Below, piece after piece: positions 36,170 to 43,955 of a DNA stretch of 64,000 bases. The notes under the pieces are model-generated. The model worked only from the letters and a program-made list of their open reading frames with translations. It was not told where the DNA came from and did no database searches. The stretch comes from Bacteroidaceae bacterium (GTDB lineage: Bacteria > Bacteroidota > Bacteroidia > Bacteroidales > Bacteroidaceae): positions 1-64,000 of the forward strand of contig JAGCPY010000003.1 in NCBI GenBank assembly GCA_017965425.1, in the 5' to 3' direction. The position numbers were made by a program, and so were the translations under genes. How positions within the stretch are numbered: position 1 is the first letter of the stretch; each line of letters starts with the position of its first letter.

Positions 36170-36412
36170 ATGAGTAATACATTGAATACTTACAATGCTG
36201 TCTTCCGAAAAACTTTTGGTTTGTCGGAAGAGCAGTTGTCCCAATTGGAGTATAAGGTATACCCAGAATGGAACTCCATGGCACACCTTGCACTGATCTC
36301 GGCTTTGGAAGAGGAACTGGACATCAATTTTGAAGCAGATGACATTTTCGCCTTTAAGTCCTATGATCAGGGTAAGGACTTGTTACACGAACGTTTCGGA
36401 CTAAACTTCTGA
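36170..36412 (+). CDS. acyl carrier protein, module B, type beta
   Basis: An 80-residue carrier protein with the serine in EWNSMAHLAL (Ser 36). The ATG at 36170 is chosen because it aligns with the beta-type ACP of module A and follows the alpha ACP stop; a longer frame upstream runs through the alpha gene in another phase. One base separates its stop from the ligase ATG. Its serine surroundings (WNSM) differ from the alpha type (WSSL), so the two ACPs of a module probably have different partners. Confidence 0.85.
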   Translation: MSNTLNTYNAVFRKTFGLSEEQLSQLEYKVYPEWNSMAHLALISALEEELDINFEADDIFAFKSYDQGKDLLHERFGLNF

Positions 36413-36413
36413 T

Positions 36414-37814
36414 ATGTTTAATCTCCAATCTTTCGCGGACCACATTGTTTCCGTCCATCCTGATGGCACCCATCATACATATGGTGAATTAGCTCAAGAT
36501 ACACAAGAGCTAAATGGTCACTTGCAGGCTCATGCACTTGTTTTTTGCTTGTGCGAGAACAACTACGAGTCGCTTGTCGGCTACGTGGCTATGGTTAATC
36601 ATGGCAATGTAGCCCTGATGTTGGATGCTCACATTGAGGAATCTGCATTTGACACGTTGTGCCGTACTTATCGTCCTCCATATATTTGGAGACCTGTAAA
36701 TGGAATCAGGGAAGATAAAGATGGCAAGGTCGTTTACAGGTTGGGAAGTTATGCGCTGATATCCACTGGCGAGGTGCAGAACAAGCCTCTGCCAGATGAA
36801 TTGTCCGTGCTGTTGACCACATCGGGAAGTACAGGTTCACCTAAGTTGGTACGTCTTTCGAAGAAAAATTTATTGAGTAATGCCCAATCTATTGTCGAGT
36901 ATTTGCACATTACAGCAGACGAACGGCCTATCACGGGACTACCTATGTACTATTCGTTCGGATTATCGATCATCAATTCACATCTGCTGGTAGGTGCCAC
37001 GTTACTCATGACATCAGACTCTTACGTCCAACGAGAGTTTTGGGTGTTTGCTAATGAACAGGGATTCACCTCTTTCTCCGGTATACCATACACCTTCGAG
37101 ATCCTGAAGAAACTGAGATTTTGGTCGATGAAGTGTCCCACCCTAAAAACGCTGACTCAGGCAGGAGGAAAGCTGAACAACGAATTATTACAGTTTTTTA
37201 TTGAGAATGGGCGTGAGAAAGGTGTTACCTTCTATCTCATGTACGGACAGACTGAGGCCACGGCGCGTATGAGCTATTTGCCACCAGAACAGTCTCTCTC
37301 CAAATTAGGCAGCATCGGCAAAGGCATTCCTGGCGGACACTTCTATTTGCAGGACGATGATGGTAGCATCATAGATGTTCCGAACGTCGTAGGCGAGTTG
37401 GTTTACGAAGGAGACAACGTGAGTCTTGGATATGCAGAAAATCCAGAAGACCTCTACAAGCAGGATGAGAACCATGGGATTTTACATACTGGCGATTTGG
37501 CCTACAGGGATGATGACGGATTCTATTACATCGCAGGGCGGAAAAAGAGATTCCTCAAGCTGTTCGGAAACCGCGTTAGTCTGGACTACATAGAGACACT
37601 GTTAAAGGCATACCTTAAGGAGTGCGTTTGTGTGGGCAATGATTCCCAACTCATTGTATATACGACAGACGATGAATTTAATGCTGACATGATTATTGAC
37701 TTCCTTGTCAATAGAACAAAAATCTTGCGCTCTGTATTCAGCGTTAGGCATATCAACCAGATCCCACGCTCAGATACAGGAAAAATCCTTTATAAAGAAT
37801 TACCTATAGAATAA
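36414..37814 (+). CDS. adenylate-forming acyl-ACP ligase, module B
   Basis: A 466-residue ANL enzyme, paralogue of the one at 21397. Phosphate loop TTSGSTGSPKLVRL (about 137-150), MYGQTEATARM, HTGDLAYRDDDGFYYIAGR, then KKRFLKLFGNRVSLDYIE, with a C-terminal Lys in RSDTGKILYKEL. Both ligases share the unusual start in which a short N-terminal domain holds ALVFCLCENNYESLVG. Differences in the pocket (for example MYYSFGLSIINSHLL against MQYTMGLNVILSHLY) allow different acids. Substrate not known. Confidence 0.8.
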   Translation: MFNLQSFADHIVSVHPDGTHHTYGELAQDTQELNGHLQAHALVFCLCENNYESLVGYVAMVNHGNVALMLDAHIEESAFDTLCRTYRPPYIWRPVNGIREDKDGKVVYRLGSYALISTGEVQNKPLPDELSVLLTTSGSTGSPKLVRLSKKNLLSNAQSIVEYLHITADERPITGLPMYYSFGLSIINSHLLVGATLLMTSDSYVQREFWVFANEQGFTSFSGIPYTFEILKKLRFWSMKCPTLKTLTQAGGKLNNELLQFFIENGREKGVTFYLMYGQTEATARMSYLPPEQSLSKLGSIGKGIPGGHFYLQDDDGSIIDVPNVVGELVYEGDNVSLGYAENPEDLYKQDENHGILHTGDLAYRDDDGFYYIAGRKKRFLKLFGNRVSLDYIETLLKAYLKECVCVGNDSQLIVYTTDDEFNADMIIDFLVNRTKILRSVFSVRHINQIPRSDTGKILYKELPIE

Positions 37815-37817
37815 AAT

Positions 37818-38888
37818 ATGGCACATCAAATCATTCGAAATGTGGCAACCGTTGGTATCACGACGTGCGTGCCATCTGCTATTGAGGAGAACATCAGCCA
37901 GCCTTTCTTCAAGGAAGGGGAGGCAGAAAAAGTCATCGCTTCCACGGGTATTGAAAGACGTCGTATCGCTCCCCCTAACGTTACAGCAAGTGATCTTTGT
38001 TTCAAGGCTGCAGAAAAACTCCTTGAGGAAATAGGATGGGCACGCGAAGATATCGACGGCCTCATTTTTGTTAGTCAGTCGCAGGATTATCTGATGCCTG
38101 CTACCTCATGTATCCTCCAGCATCGGTTGGGCTTGCCCGTGAGTTGTTGTACCTTTGACATCTCTTATGGTTGCTCAGGATGGGTATACGGTATGAGCGT
38201 CGCCTCCTCTATGTTGGCTGCAGGAACGATGAAAAAAGTGTTGCTGCTGGTAGGAGACACGCCTTCCAAGTTCAAGTCACGCAAGGACAAGACAGCTTGG
38301 CCGCTCTTTGGAGATGCTGGTACGGCAACAGCATTGGAATACCAACAGGGAGCACCTGAGATGTTTTTCTCTCTCTTTGTTGATGGTTCAAAATTTGATT
38401 CCATCATTATCCGTGATGGAGGATGTCGTCATCCGTTTTCTACCAGTTCGTTGGAGGAAAAAGAGATAGAAGAAGGAGTCGTCCGACGTCCGCTTGACTC
38501 CGTGATGAATGGCATGAATGTTTTTTCTTTCGGCTTAAAACGTGCTCCAGAAGTGGTTAACGATGTCTTAGCTCTTTCGCAGCATCAAGTTGACGATCCC
38601 GACTATTACATCTTCCATCAAGCCAATATGTTCATGAATGAGAAAATACGCAAAAAGTTGGGCATCCCCGCAGAGAAAGTTCCATACTCGATGAAAGACT
38701 ATGGCAATACCAGCTGTGCAACCATTCCTCTCACCATCAATACGACCTTTGGTACGGCAGACATGCTACGTGGGAAAACTGTTGTTGGCACAGCTTTTGG
38801 CGTAGGACTGTCATGGGGTAGTGTGTTACTTACATTGGATAACTTAAAACACTTATCACTCATAGAATACAATGAAGAATCCATTTAG
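37818..38888 (+). CDS. 3-oxoacyl-ACP synthase III family, module B
   Basis: A 356-residue KAS III protein. The triad is complete: Cys 119 in FDISYGCSGWVYG, His in YIFHQANMFMN, Asn in MKDYGNTSCATIP. It is clearly related to the module A enzyme but divergent, so both are retained and probably not redundant. It starts 3 bases after the ligase, and its 3' end overlaps the SDR gene by 17 bases, which points to tight co-expression. Confidence 0.85.
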   Translation: MAHQIIRNVATVGITTCVPSAIEENISQPFFKEGEAEKVIASTGIERRRIAPPNVTASDLCFKAAEKLLEEIGWAREDIDGLIFVSQSQDYLMPATSCILQHRLGLPVSCCTFDISYGCSGWVYGMSVASSMLAAGTMKKVLLLVGDTPSKFKSRKDKTAWPLFGDAGTATALEYQQGAPEMFFSLFVDGSKFDSIIIRDGGCRHPFSTSSLEEKEIEEGVVRRPLDSVMNGMNVFSFGLKRAPEVVNDVLALSQHQVDDPDYYIFHQANMFMNEKIRKKLGIPAEKVPYSMKDYGNTSCATIPLTINTTFGTADMLRGKTVVGTAFGVGLSWGSVLLTLDNLKHLSLIEYNEESI

Positions 38889-39621
38889 CCTTGAAGGCAA
38901 GAGAATATTAGTCACCGGCGCTGCATCAGGCATCGGACGGTGTACAGCCATTAAAGCATCCGAAATGGGAGCAACCCTTGTCCTTGTGGATCTTAATGAA
39001 GAGCGAATGCAAGAAACGTTGGGAATGTTGGCTTCTGGCGACCATAGCATGTTCGCAGCCGATCTCACACAGACAGAAAACTTGGAAAAACTGGCCGCCA
39101 GTATAGAACCCTTGGACGGGTTGGTCAACTGTGCGGGCATCGGATTGACCCTTCCTTTCAAGTTTTGTGGGGAGGACGAACTGAAGCGTATCATGGCTAT
39201 CAACTTTTTCGCTCCTGTACTGCTCACACAGACGCTCGTCAAGAAGAAAAAGATAAACAAGGGAGCTTCCATCGTTTACATGGCTTCCATTGACGGAACC
39301 GTCACAGGTCATATTGGGAATTCCATGTACTCTGCTACAAAGGGAGCCATTCTTGGATCCGTTCGTTCGCAAGCGCTGGAGATGGCCGCTCGTGGCATAC
39401 GTGTCAACTGTGTGTCACCTGCCCGAGTCAATACTCCTCTTATCCAAAATCGCAACAACATCTCTGCCGAGCAGGTAAAAGCCAATATGGAACTCTACCC
39501 CATGAAACGCTATGCTGAACCGGAAGAGATCGCTTACTATATTATCTATCTACTCTCAGACACCAGTACGTATACGACAGGTTCCAACCTCGTCATAGAC
39601 GGAGGCTTCACGATAGCTTGA
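38872..39621 (+). CDS. short-chain dehydrogenase, module B
   Basis: A 249-residue classical SDR with TGAASGIGRCTA (about 15-26), VNCAGIG and the catalytic S...YSATK (Ser in YMASIDG). The end TTGSNLVIDGGFTIA is FabG-like. It should be the 3-oxoacyl-ACP reductase of module B. It overlaps the KAS III gene by 17 bases. It is only distantly like the SDR of module A at 18580, so the two modules acquired or diverged their reductases separately. Confidence 0.8.
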   Translation: MKNPFSLEGKRILVTGAASGIGRCTAIKASEMGATLVLVDLNEERMQETLGMLASGDHSMFAADLTQTENLEKLAASIEPLDGLVNCAGIGLTLPFKFCGEDELKRIMAINFFAPVLLTQTLVKKKKINKGASIVYMASIDGTVTGHIGNSMYSATKGAILGSVRSQALEMAARGIRVNCVSPARVNTPLIQNRNNISAEQVKANMELYPMKRYAEPEEIAYYIIYLLSDTSTYTTGSNLVIDGGFTIA

Positions 39622-39684
39622 TATACTTCGCACTAATTGCAAATGATAATAAAACATTAATAATCATCTAAATAGTTTCTTCGT

Positions 39685-40140
39685 ATGAAAAGGACACTAC
39701 GTCAACACATTAGTAGATTTGTAAGAGGTTTCTATACCTATGGATATTTGAAATACTTGAAAGGTATGGATATCGGTAAAAATGTATCTGTCTCAAAATC
39801 CGCCACGATGGAGAGGGCTTATCCAAAATCTGTACATATAGGTGATAACACCCGTATTTCAATAGAGGCAATGGTCTTGGGGCATGACTATTTTCGTGGT
39901 AAGGAGCAATCTGATACCTATATTGGACATAACACTTCCATTGGGGGCAGAGCAATCATTCTACCTGGTCTAAAAATTGGGAATCATTGTTTTGTTGGCG
40001 CAGGATCTGTTGTAACAAAAGATGTTCCTGATCATTGTCTTGTGGCTGGAAATCCTGCAAAGATAGTTCGTGTAGGCATAGAACTTAATGACCACTATCA
40101 AATAATTAATCACGGACATAAGCCAGAGATAGATAAATAA
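39685..40140 (+). CDS. hexapeptide-repeat O-acetyltransferase
   Basis: A 151-residue left-handed beta-helix protein of the maltose/galactoside O-acetyltransferase type. Repeats include VHIGDNTRIS, YIGHNTSIGGRAIIL, KIGNHCFVGAGSVV and the closing KDVPDHCLVAGNPAKIVR; the catalytic His is probably in MVLGHDYF. It is the last gene before the long non-coding element, 63 bases after the SDR gene. It is likely to O-acetylate a sugar of the polysaccharide. Confidence 0.8.
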   Translation: MKRTLRQHISRFVRGFYTYGYLKYLKGMDIGKNVSVSKSATMERAYPKSVHIGDNTRISIEAMVLGHDYFRGKEQSDTYIGHNTSIGGRAIILPGLKIGNHCFVGAGSVVTKDVPDHCLVAGNPAKIVRVGIELNDHYQIINHGHKPEIDK

Positions 40141-40221
40141 TTCAACTTCTCCTGTAATGGAAGTGGAAGAAGTTAAGGGGTTAAATAGTTAAGGAAGCTG
40201 TGCTTGTGAAACTTGGGCTCT

Positions 40222-40886
40222 GCGTCAATTCTATCGGTAAGTAGCCAAGCAATATGATTGAAAGATTGACGAATAGATTGACGTAGGTTCTTGAAGTGTC
40301 AGGCGTCGCAAGCGCCGAGCGGGCGTCTAATATAAACATAGGAAAGAGTATGGTTTAGACTTCAATCCCTGTCAATCGGCACGTCAATCTTCTGGAATCA
40401 GTCATTTGCAGGGGGCGAACGTATATGCGTGTTGCGAGATAGGGATATACGTGTTGGCTGATAGGGATATAGGCTCGAGGGAACAGGGATATAGGTCTTG
40501 GCTTTTGCTCCTATGTCATACGCTCTCGCACGCGCGTGAGAGTTTTGTGAGCTCTCCTACACTGTTTTCTCCTTTCTGCTTGATAACTAACGGATAAGCT
40601 TGGAATAAATACCGAATAAATGCCGCTTTTCGGGTCTTTTTATGCTCCTAAATGCCCATATTTCCGTTTAAATGCCCCTCTTTTAACACTTTTTATGCCC
40701 TTTTTTGCCACCTTTCTGCCTTTTTCAGGTAAAAACGAGGCTATTTTTGAACAAAAAGAGGGTTCTGCATCAATTTAATAGTGATAAAAGACGTCCGCTC
40801 GGCGCTTGATACTTCAAGAAGCTACGTCAATCTAATCGTCAATCTTTAACTCATATTGTCCGGCTGCTTACCACCCTAATTGAAGC
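40222..40886. repeat. 665-bp palindromic element with about 100-bp inverted arms
   Basis: The left arm 40222-40328 and right arm 40789-40886 are imperfect inverted repeats. About 82 of 98 aligned bases match, with 9 extra bases in the left arm; the inner 59 bases match at 55 positions. The 9-mer agattgacg, or its complement, occurs twice in each arm and once more at about 40380. The 460-base centre is non-coding. It holds a 22-bp-period array (40419-40506), a short hairpin with a T-run (40523-40546) and several aaatgcc repeats (40617-40700). It could be a non-autonomous mobile element or an invertible segment. The following 40887-41079 shows nothing I can name. Confidence 0.75.
40419..40506 (+). 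repeat. 22-bp-period array inside the palindromic element
   Basis: Four consecutive 22-base units begin at 40419, 40441, 40463 and 40485. The last three all begin agggatata; the first (acgtatatgcgtgttgcgagat) is closest to the second (agggatatacgtgttggctgat). There are no spacers, so it is not a CRISPR. Confidence 0.7.
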
Positions 40887-41079
40887 TGAACTGATAATTG
40901 AGTGAAAATTGCCGGTTTCGTCACTCTTTATGGCGATGCATCAAAGGCTGAAATGGAGAGTGATGGTGTTGAAGGAAAAAGATGATGGTTGTGGAGCCGG
41001 TGAATAGGATATGGCACCTTTTCACTCGAAAAAAGAGCAGAATTTCGGTAAAATTCTTGGATATTAAGATTCCAATCAC

Positions 41080-41087
41080 TACCTTTG
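41080..41087 (+). promoter_or_regulatory. -7 element TACCTTTG for the MNT-HEPN pair
   Basis: Exact TAnnTTTG match 31 bases upstream of the ATG at 41118. No obvious -33 TTTG at the right distance. Confidence 0.55.
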
Positions 41088-41117
41088 CAAGGCGAAACTC
41101 TGAAAAAACTGTCGGGT

Positions 41118-41435
41118 ATGAGAAAAAAAGGAACGTTGGAAAGCATAAAGCGAACAGCAAAGGCTGTCGTTCCCAAAGGAGCCACCATCTATCTTTTTGG
41201 TTCACGTGCACGTGGTGATGAGCGAAGTGATTCAGACTGGGATATTTTGATTATATTACCAAAGGAACGATTGAACCAATCAGACTACGATCAGGTGAGC
41301 TATCCTTTTGTGGAATTAGGCTGGATGTTAGGTGAGAGGATTAATCCTATTGTATATACAAATCAGGAATGGGAGGCAAATAGCATTACCCCATTCTACG
41401 ATAATGTCCGTCGTGATGCGGTTAGTCTCCTTTAG
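41118..41435 (+). CDS. MNT-domain nucleotidyltransferase (antitoxin, MntA-like)
   Basis: A 105-residue minimal nucleotidyltransferase with the signature IYLFGSRARGDERSDSDWDI (about 26-45), where GS and the two Asp residues form the active site. Paired with a HEPN protein, such enzymes act as antitoxins that modify and silence the toxin (type VII toxin-antitoxin systems). The ATG at 41118 is chosen because the upstream TTG lies in the -7 promoter box. The HEPN gene starts 3 bases after its stop. Confidence 0.85.
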   Translation: MRKKGTLESIKRTAKAVVPKGATIYLFGSRARGDERSDSDWDILIILPKERLNQSDYDQVSYPFVELGWMLGERINPIVYTNQEWEANSITPFYDNVRRDAVSLL

Positions 41436-41437
41436 AT

Positions 41438-41815
41438 ATGGATATTGAATTGTTAGTAAAACTCCAGAAGGAGAAGGCATACCGTTTCCTTCAAGAGGCT
41501 GACGATATGGTAGAACAAGGCAGGTGGAATCTCGCTTCCAATCGCTATTATTATGCTTGTTATCATATCATTCAAGCAGCTTTCATCAAAAATGGTGTGT
41601 CAGCAAAGAGTCATGATGGCACTCTGACAGAACTTGGCAGACATTTCATATTGAGAGGACTGATAGACAAGAAATATGGACGTTTCTTTGCGCGAATTAT
41701 TCAACTTCGTCTTAAAGCCGATTACAATAGTATTGCCGAAGTCTCTGAGTCTGAAGTCTTGGAGATGTCACCACTCTCTCATGATTTCGTGAAATGCATA
41801 GCTGCTATGCAGTAA
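41438..41815 (+). CDS. HEPN-domain protein (toxin partner)
   Basis: A 125-residue all-helical HEPN protein. The R-x6-H form of the HEPN RNase motif is in SNRYYYACYHIIQAAF (Arg to His over seven positions), with the neighbouring tyrosines that MNT partners adenylylate in known pairs. It probably cleaves RNA when free. It sits between the non-coding palindrome and the initiating glycosyltransferase of the locus, where it may stabilise the island. Confidence 0.8.
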   Translation: MDIELLVKLQKEKAYRFLQEADDMVEQGRWNLASNRYYYACYHIIQAAFIKNGVSAKSHDGTLTELGRHFILRGLIDKKYGRFFARIIQLRLKADYNSIAEVSESEVLEMSPLSHDFVKCIAAMQ

Positions 41816-41866
41816 CAAGAGATGGGGTGAATAGAATTATAGGGAAATTACTATAAACGATATTAA

Positions 41867-42475
41867 ATGTATAAGCTTTTTTTCAAGCGCTTTCTGGATT
41901 TTTGGATTGCGCTCATTGCGTTGATATGCATCAGTCCCATCCTGTTGGTGGTGACTGTGTGGTTGCATTTCGCGAACAAGGGGGCGGGTGCTTTCTTTTT
42001 TCAGGAGCGCCCTGGTAAGGATGCCAAGGTCTTCCGTGTTATTAAGTTTAAGACGATGACGGATGAACGGGGGGCGGATGGCGAGTTGTTGCCAGACGCT
42101 GAACGTCTGACGAAAGTCGGGCAATTGGTTCGTTCGTTGAGTATCGACGAGTTGCCGCAGCTCATCAATGTGTTGAAGGGTGATATGGCACTCATTGGCC
42201 CCCGTCCTTTGCTGGTGAAGTACCTTCCGCTGTATAGTCCAGAACAAATGCGGCGGCACGAAGTGCGTCCAGGTATTAGTGGTTGGGCCCAGTGTCATGG
42301 ACGCAACGCTATTTCTTGGACGGAAAAGTTCAAGCTGGACGTATGGTATGTCGATCATTGTACCTTATGGACAGATCTTCAGGTCATTTGGATTACAGTT
42401 TTGAAGGTTTTGAAACGTGCAGATATTTCTGAAGAAGGACAGGCGACAATGGAGCCTTTCACAGGAAATAATTAG
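41867..42475 (+). CDS. initiating sugar-phosphate transferase (PglC-like monotopic PGT)
   Basis: A 202-residue monotopic phosphoglycosyl transferase: one N-terminal re-entrant hydrophobic helix (FWIALIALICISPILLVV), then the core FFQERPGKDAKVFRVIKFKT, the catalytic-core SIDELPQLINVLKGDMALIG, and PRPLLVKYLPLY. It transfers a sugar-1-phosphate from a UDP-sugar to undecaprenyl phosphate, starting the repeat unit. The short length matches PglC, without the extra domain of WcaJ. A second initiating enzyme of the WecA type follows at 43956. Confidence 0.9.
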   Translation: MYKLFFKRFLDFWIALIALICISPILLVVTVWLHFANKGAGAFFFQERPGKDAKVFRVIKFKTMTDERGADGELLPDAERLTKVGQLVRSLSIDELPQLINVLKGDMALIGPRPLLVKYLPLYSPEQMRRHEVRPGISGWAQCHGRNAISWTEKFKLDVWYVDHCTLWTDLQVIWITVLKVLKRADISEEGQATMEPFTGNN

Positions 42476-42614
42476 TATGGAAAATGTGTTTGAGGCCAGG
42501 CGGCTTATTTTCCAGATAAAAGGTTTTCAGAAAAAAGGCTTTCTGTGAACATGTGTTTATTGGACGATTTTGCAAAAAAGTGAAAAAAGGTGAGACAGTT
42601 CGGAGGAAAAGTGT

Positions 42615-42622
42615 TACCTTTG
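42615..42622 (+). promoter_or_regulatory. -7 element TACCTTTG upstream of the aminotransferase
   Basis: Exact TAnnTTTG match in the 222-base gap between 42475 and 42698, leaving a leader of about 70 bases. It suggests a new transcription unit from 42698 to 46836. No firm -33 element seen. Confidence 0.5.
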
Positions 42623-42697
42623 CAGCCGAAAATGAAAATAATTAACCGTTGGCATGAAAAAAATGCCCGACAGTTATAAAGATATTCCTAAACGATA

Positions 42698-43945
42698 ATG
42701 TCTAAACGTATCTATTTATGTCTGGCCCACATGAGTGAAGAGGGCTGGGAACAGAAGTACATCAAAGAAGCCTTCGATACCAATTGGGTGGTGCCCTTGG
42801 GACCGAACGTGAATGCCTTTGAAAAGGAATTGGAAATGTATGTTGGTCACAACAAAAGAGTTGTGGCGCTTAGTTCCGGTACGGCGGCGGTGCATCTGTC
42901 GTTGATCGCGAGTGGTGTGGGTCCTGGTGACGAGGTGATGGTGCAGAGCTTTACGTTCTGTGCATCAAGCCACCCGATTACTTATGTAGGTGCTACGCCA
43001 GTCTTCGTGGATTCGGAGCGCGACACGTGGAATATGGATCCCGAATTGTTGGACAAGGCTATTCAAGATCGCATCAACAAGACAGGTAAGAAGCCCAAGG
43101 CCATCATGACCGTTTACCTCTATGGAATGCCCGCTAAGATAGACGAGTTGATGGCTGTGGCTGAAAAGTATGACATTCCCGTGATTGAGGATGCCGCCGA
43201 GGGCTTCGGTTCGAAATACAAGGGTGAAATTGTCGGAACAAGAGGAGTCTTTGGCATCCTTTCGTTCAATGGCAACAAGCTTATCACGACCTCTGGAGGC
43301 GGAGCCTTGATTTGCCCCAATGAGGAGATGCGTAACCGCATCATGTGGTATGCCACACAGGCACGCGAGGCTTATCCTTACTATCAGCATGAAGCAATCG
43401 GATACAACTATCGCATGTCGAACATCTGCGCGGGAATTGGTCGTGGTCAGATGACGGTCGTGGCAGACCATTTGGCTCATCACCGTCACATCCGTGACAT
43501 GTACCGCGATGCTTTCCGCGATGTGGAGGGTATCACTTTCCATGACGAGCTACCGGAAATGGAAAGCAACTTCTGGCTGAATACCATCACGCTTGATCCC
43601 AAGCTGAAGGTAAAGGGCGAGGAGAATGCTTACAAGGAAGCCGTGCAGGGTGCCATCGGTGGTGCGGCAGGCGTCGTTCACGGTGGCGGCAGTATCCATA
43701 CCGACTGTGAACCTCATGTGAATGTGGAAGCTATGCGCCTTGCGTTGGATGCAGCAGACATAGAGAGTCGTCCGCTTTGGAAACCGATGCACTTGCAACC
43801 TGTGTACAAGAACGCGCCTGCTTACGTGAACGGCGTGAGCGAGGAACTCTTCAAGTGTGGCCTGTGCCTGCCCAGTGGTCCGATGGTGACCGACGACGAT
43901 GTCAAGCGCATCATCGCAACTATTCTTGAAAATATTGTCAGATAA
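42698..43945 (+). CDS. DegT/DnrJ aminotransferase (PglE/ArnB type)
   Basis: A 415-residue PLP aminotransferase acting on a nucleotide-linked keto sugar. VALSSGTAAVHLSLIASGVG binds the cofactor phosphate, VIEDAAEGFGSKYKG has the pyridine-contacting Asp, and the PLP lysine is in FNGNKLITTSGGG (about 192). C-terminal marks are SRPLWKPMHLQPVY and CLCLPSGPMVTDDDV. Placed after a PglC-like enzyme, a 2,4-diamino sugar such as bacillosamine is possible, but the matching 4,6-dehydratase (PglF) is not in the window. Confidence 0.85.
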   Translation: MSKRIYLCLAHMSEEGWEQKYIKEAFDTNWVVPLGPNVNAFEKELEMYVGHNKRVVALSSGTAAVHLSLIASGVGPGDEVMVQSFTFCASSHPITYVGATPVFVDSERDTWNMDPELLDKAIQDRINKTGKKPKAIMTVYLYGMPAKIDELMAVAEKYDIPVIEDAAEGFGSKYKGEIVGTRGVFGILSFNGNKLITTSGGGALICPNEEMRNRIMWYATQAREAYPYYQHEAIGYNYRMSNICAGIGRGQMTVVADHLAHHRHIRDMYRDAFRDVEGITFHDELPEMESNFWLNTITLDPKLKVKGEENAYKEAVQGAIGGAAGVVHGGGSIHTDCEPHVNVEAMRLALDAADIESRPLWKPMHLQPVYKNAPAYVNGVSEELFKCGLCLPSGPMVTDDDVKRIIATILENIVR

Positions 43946-43955
43946 AATCTTCTAA

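Noticed and set aside
41867-43945. Complete bacillosamine pathway (PglF, PglE, PglD, PglC)
   Set aside because: PglC-like, PglE-like and a distant PglD-like protein are present, but no PglF-type 4,6-dehydratase is found in the window.
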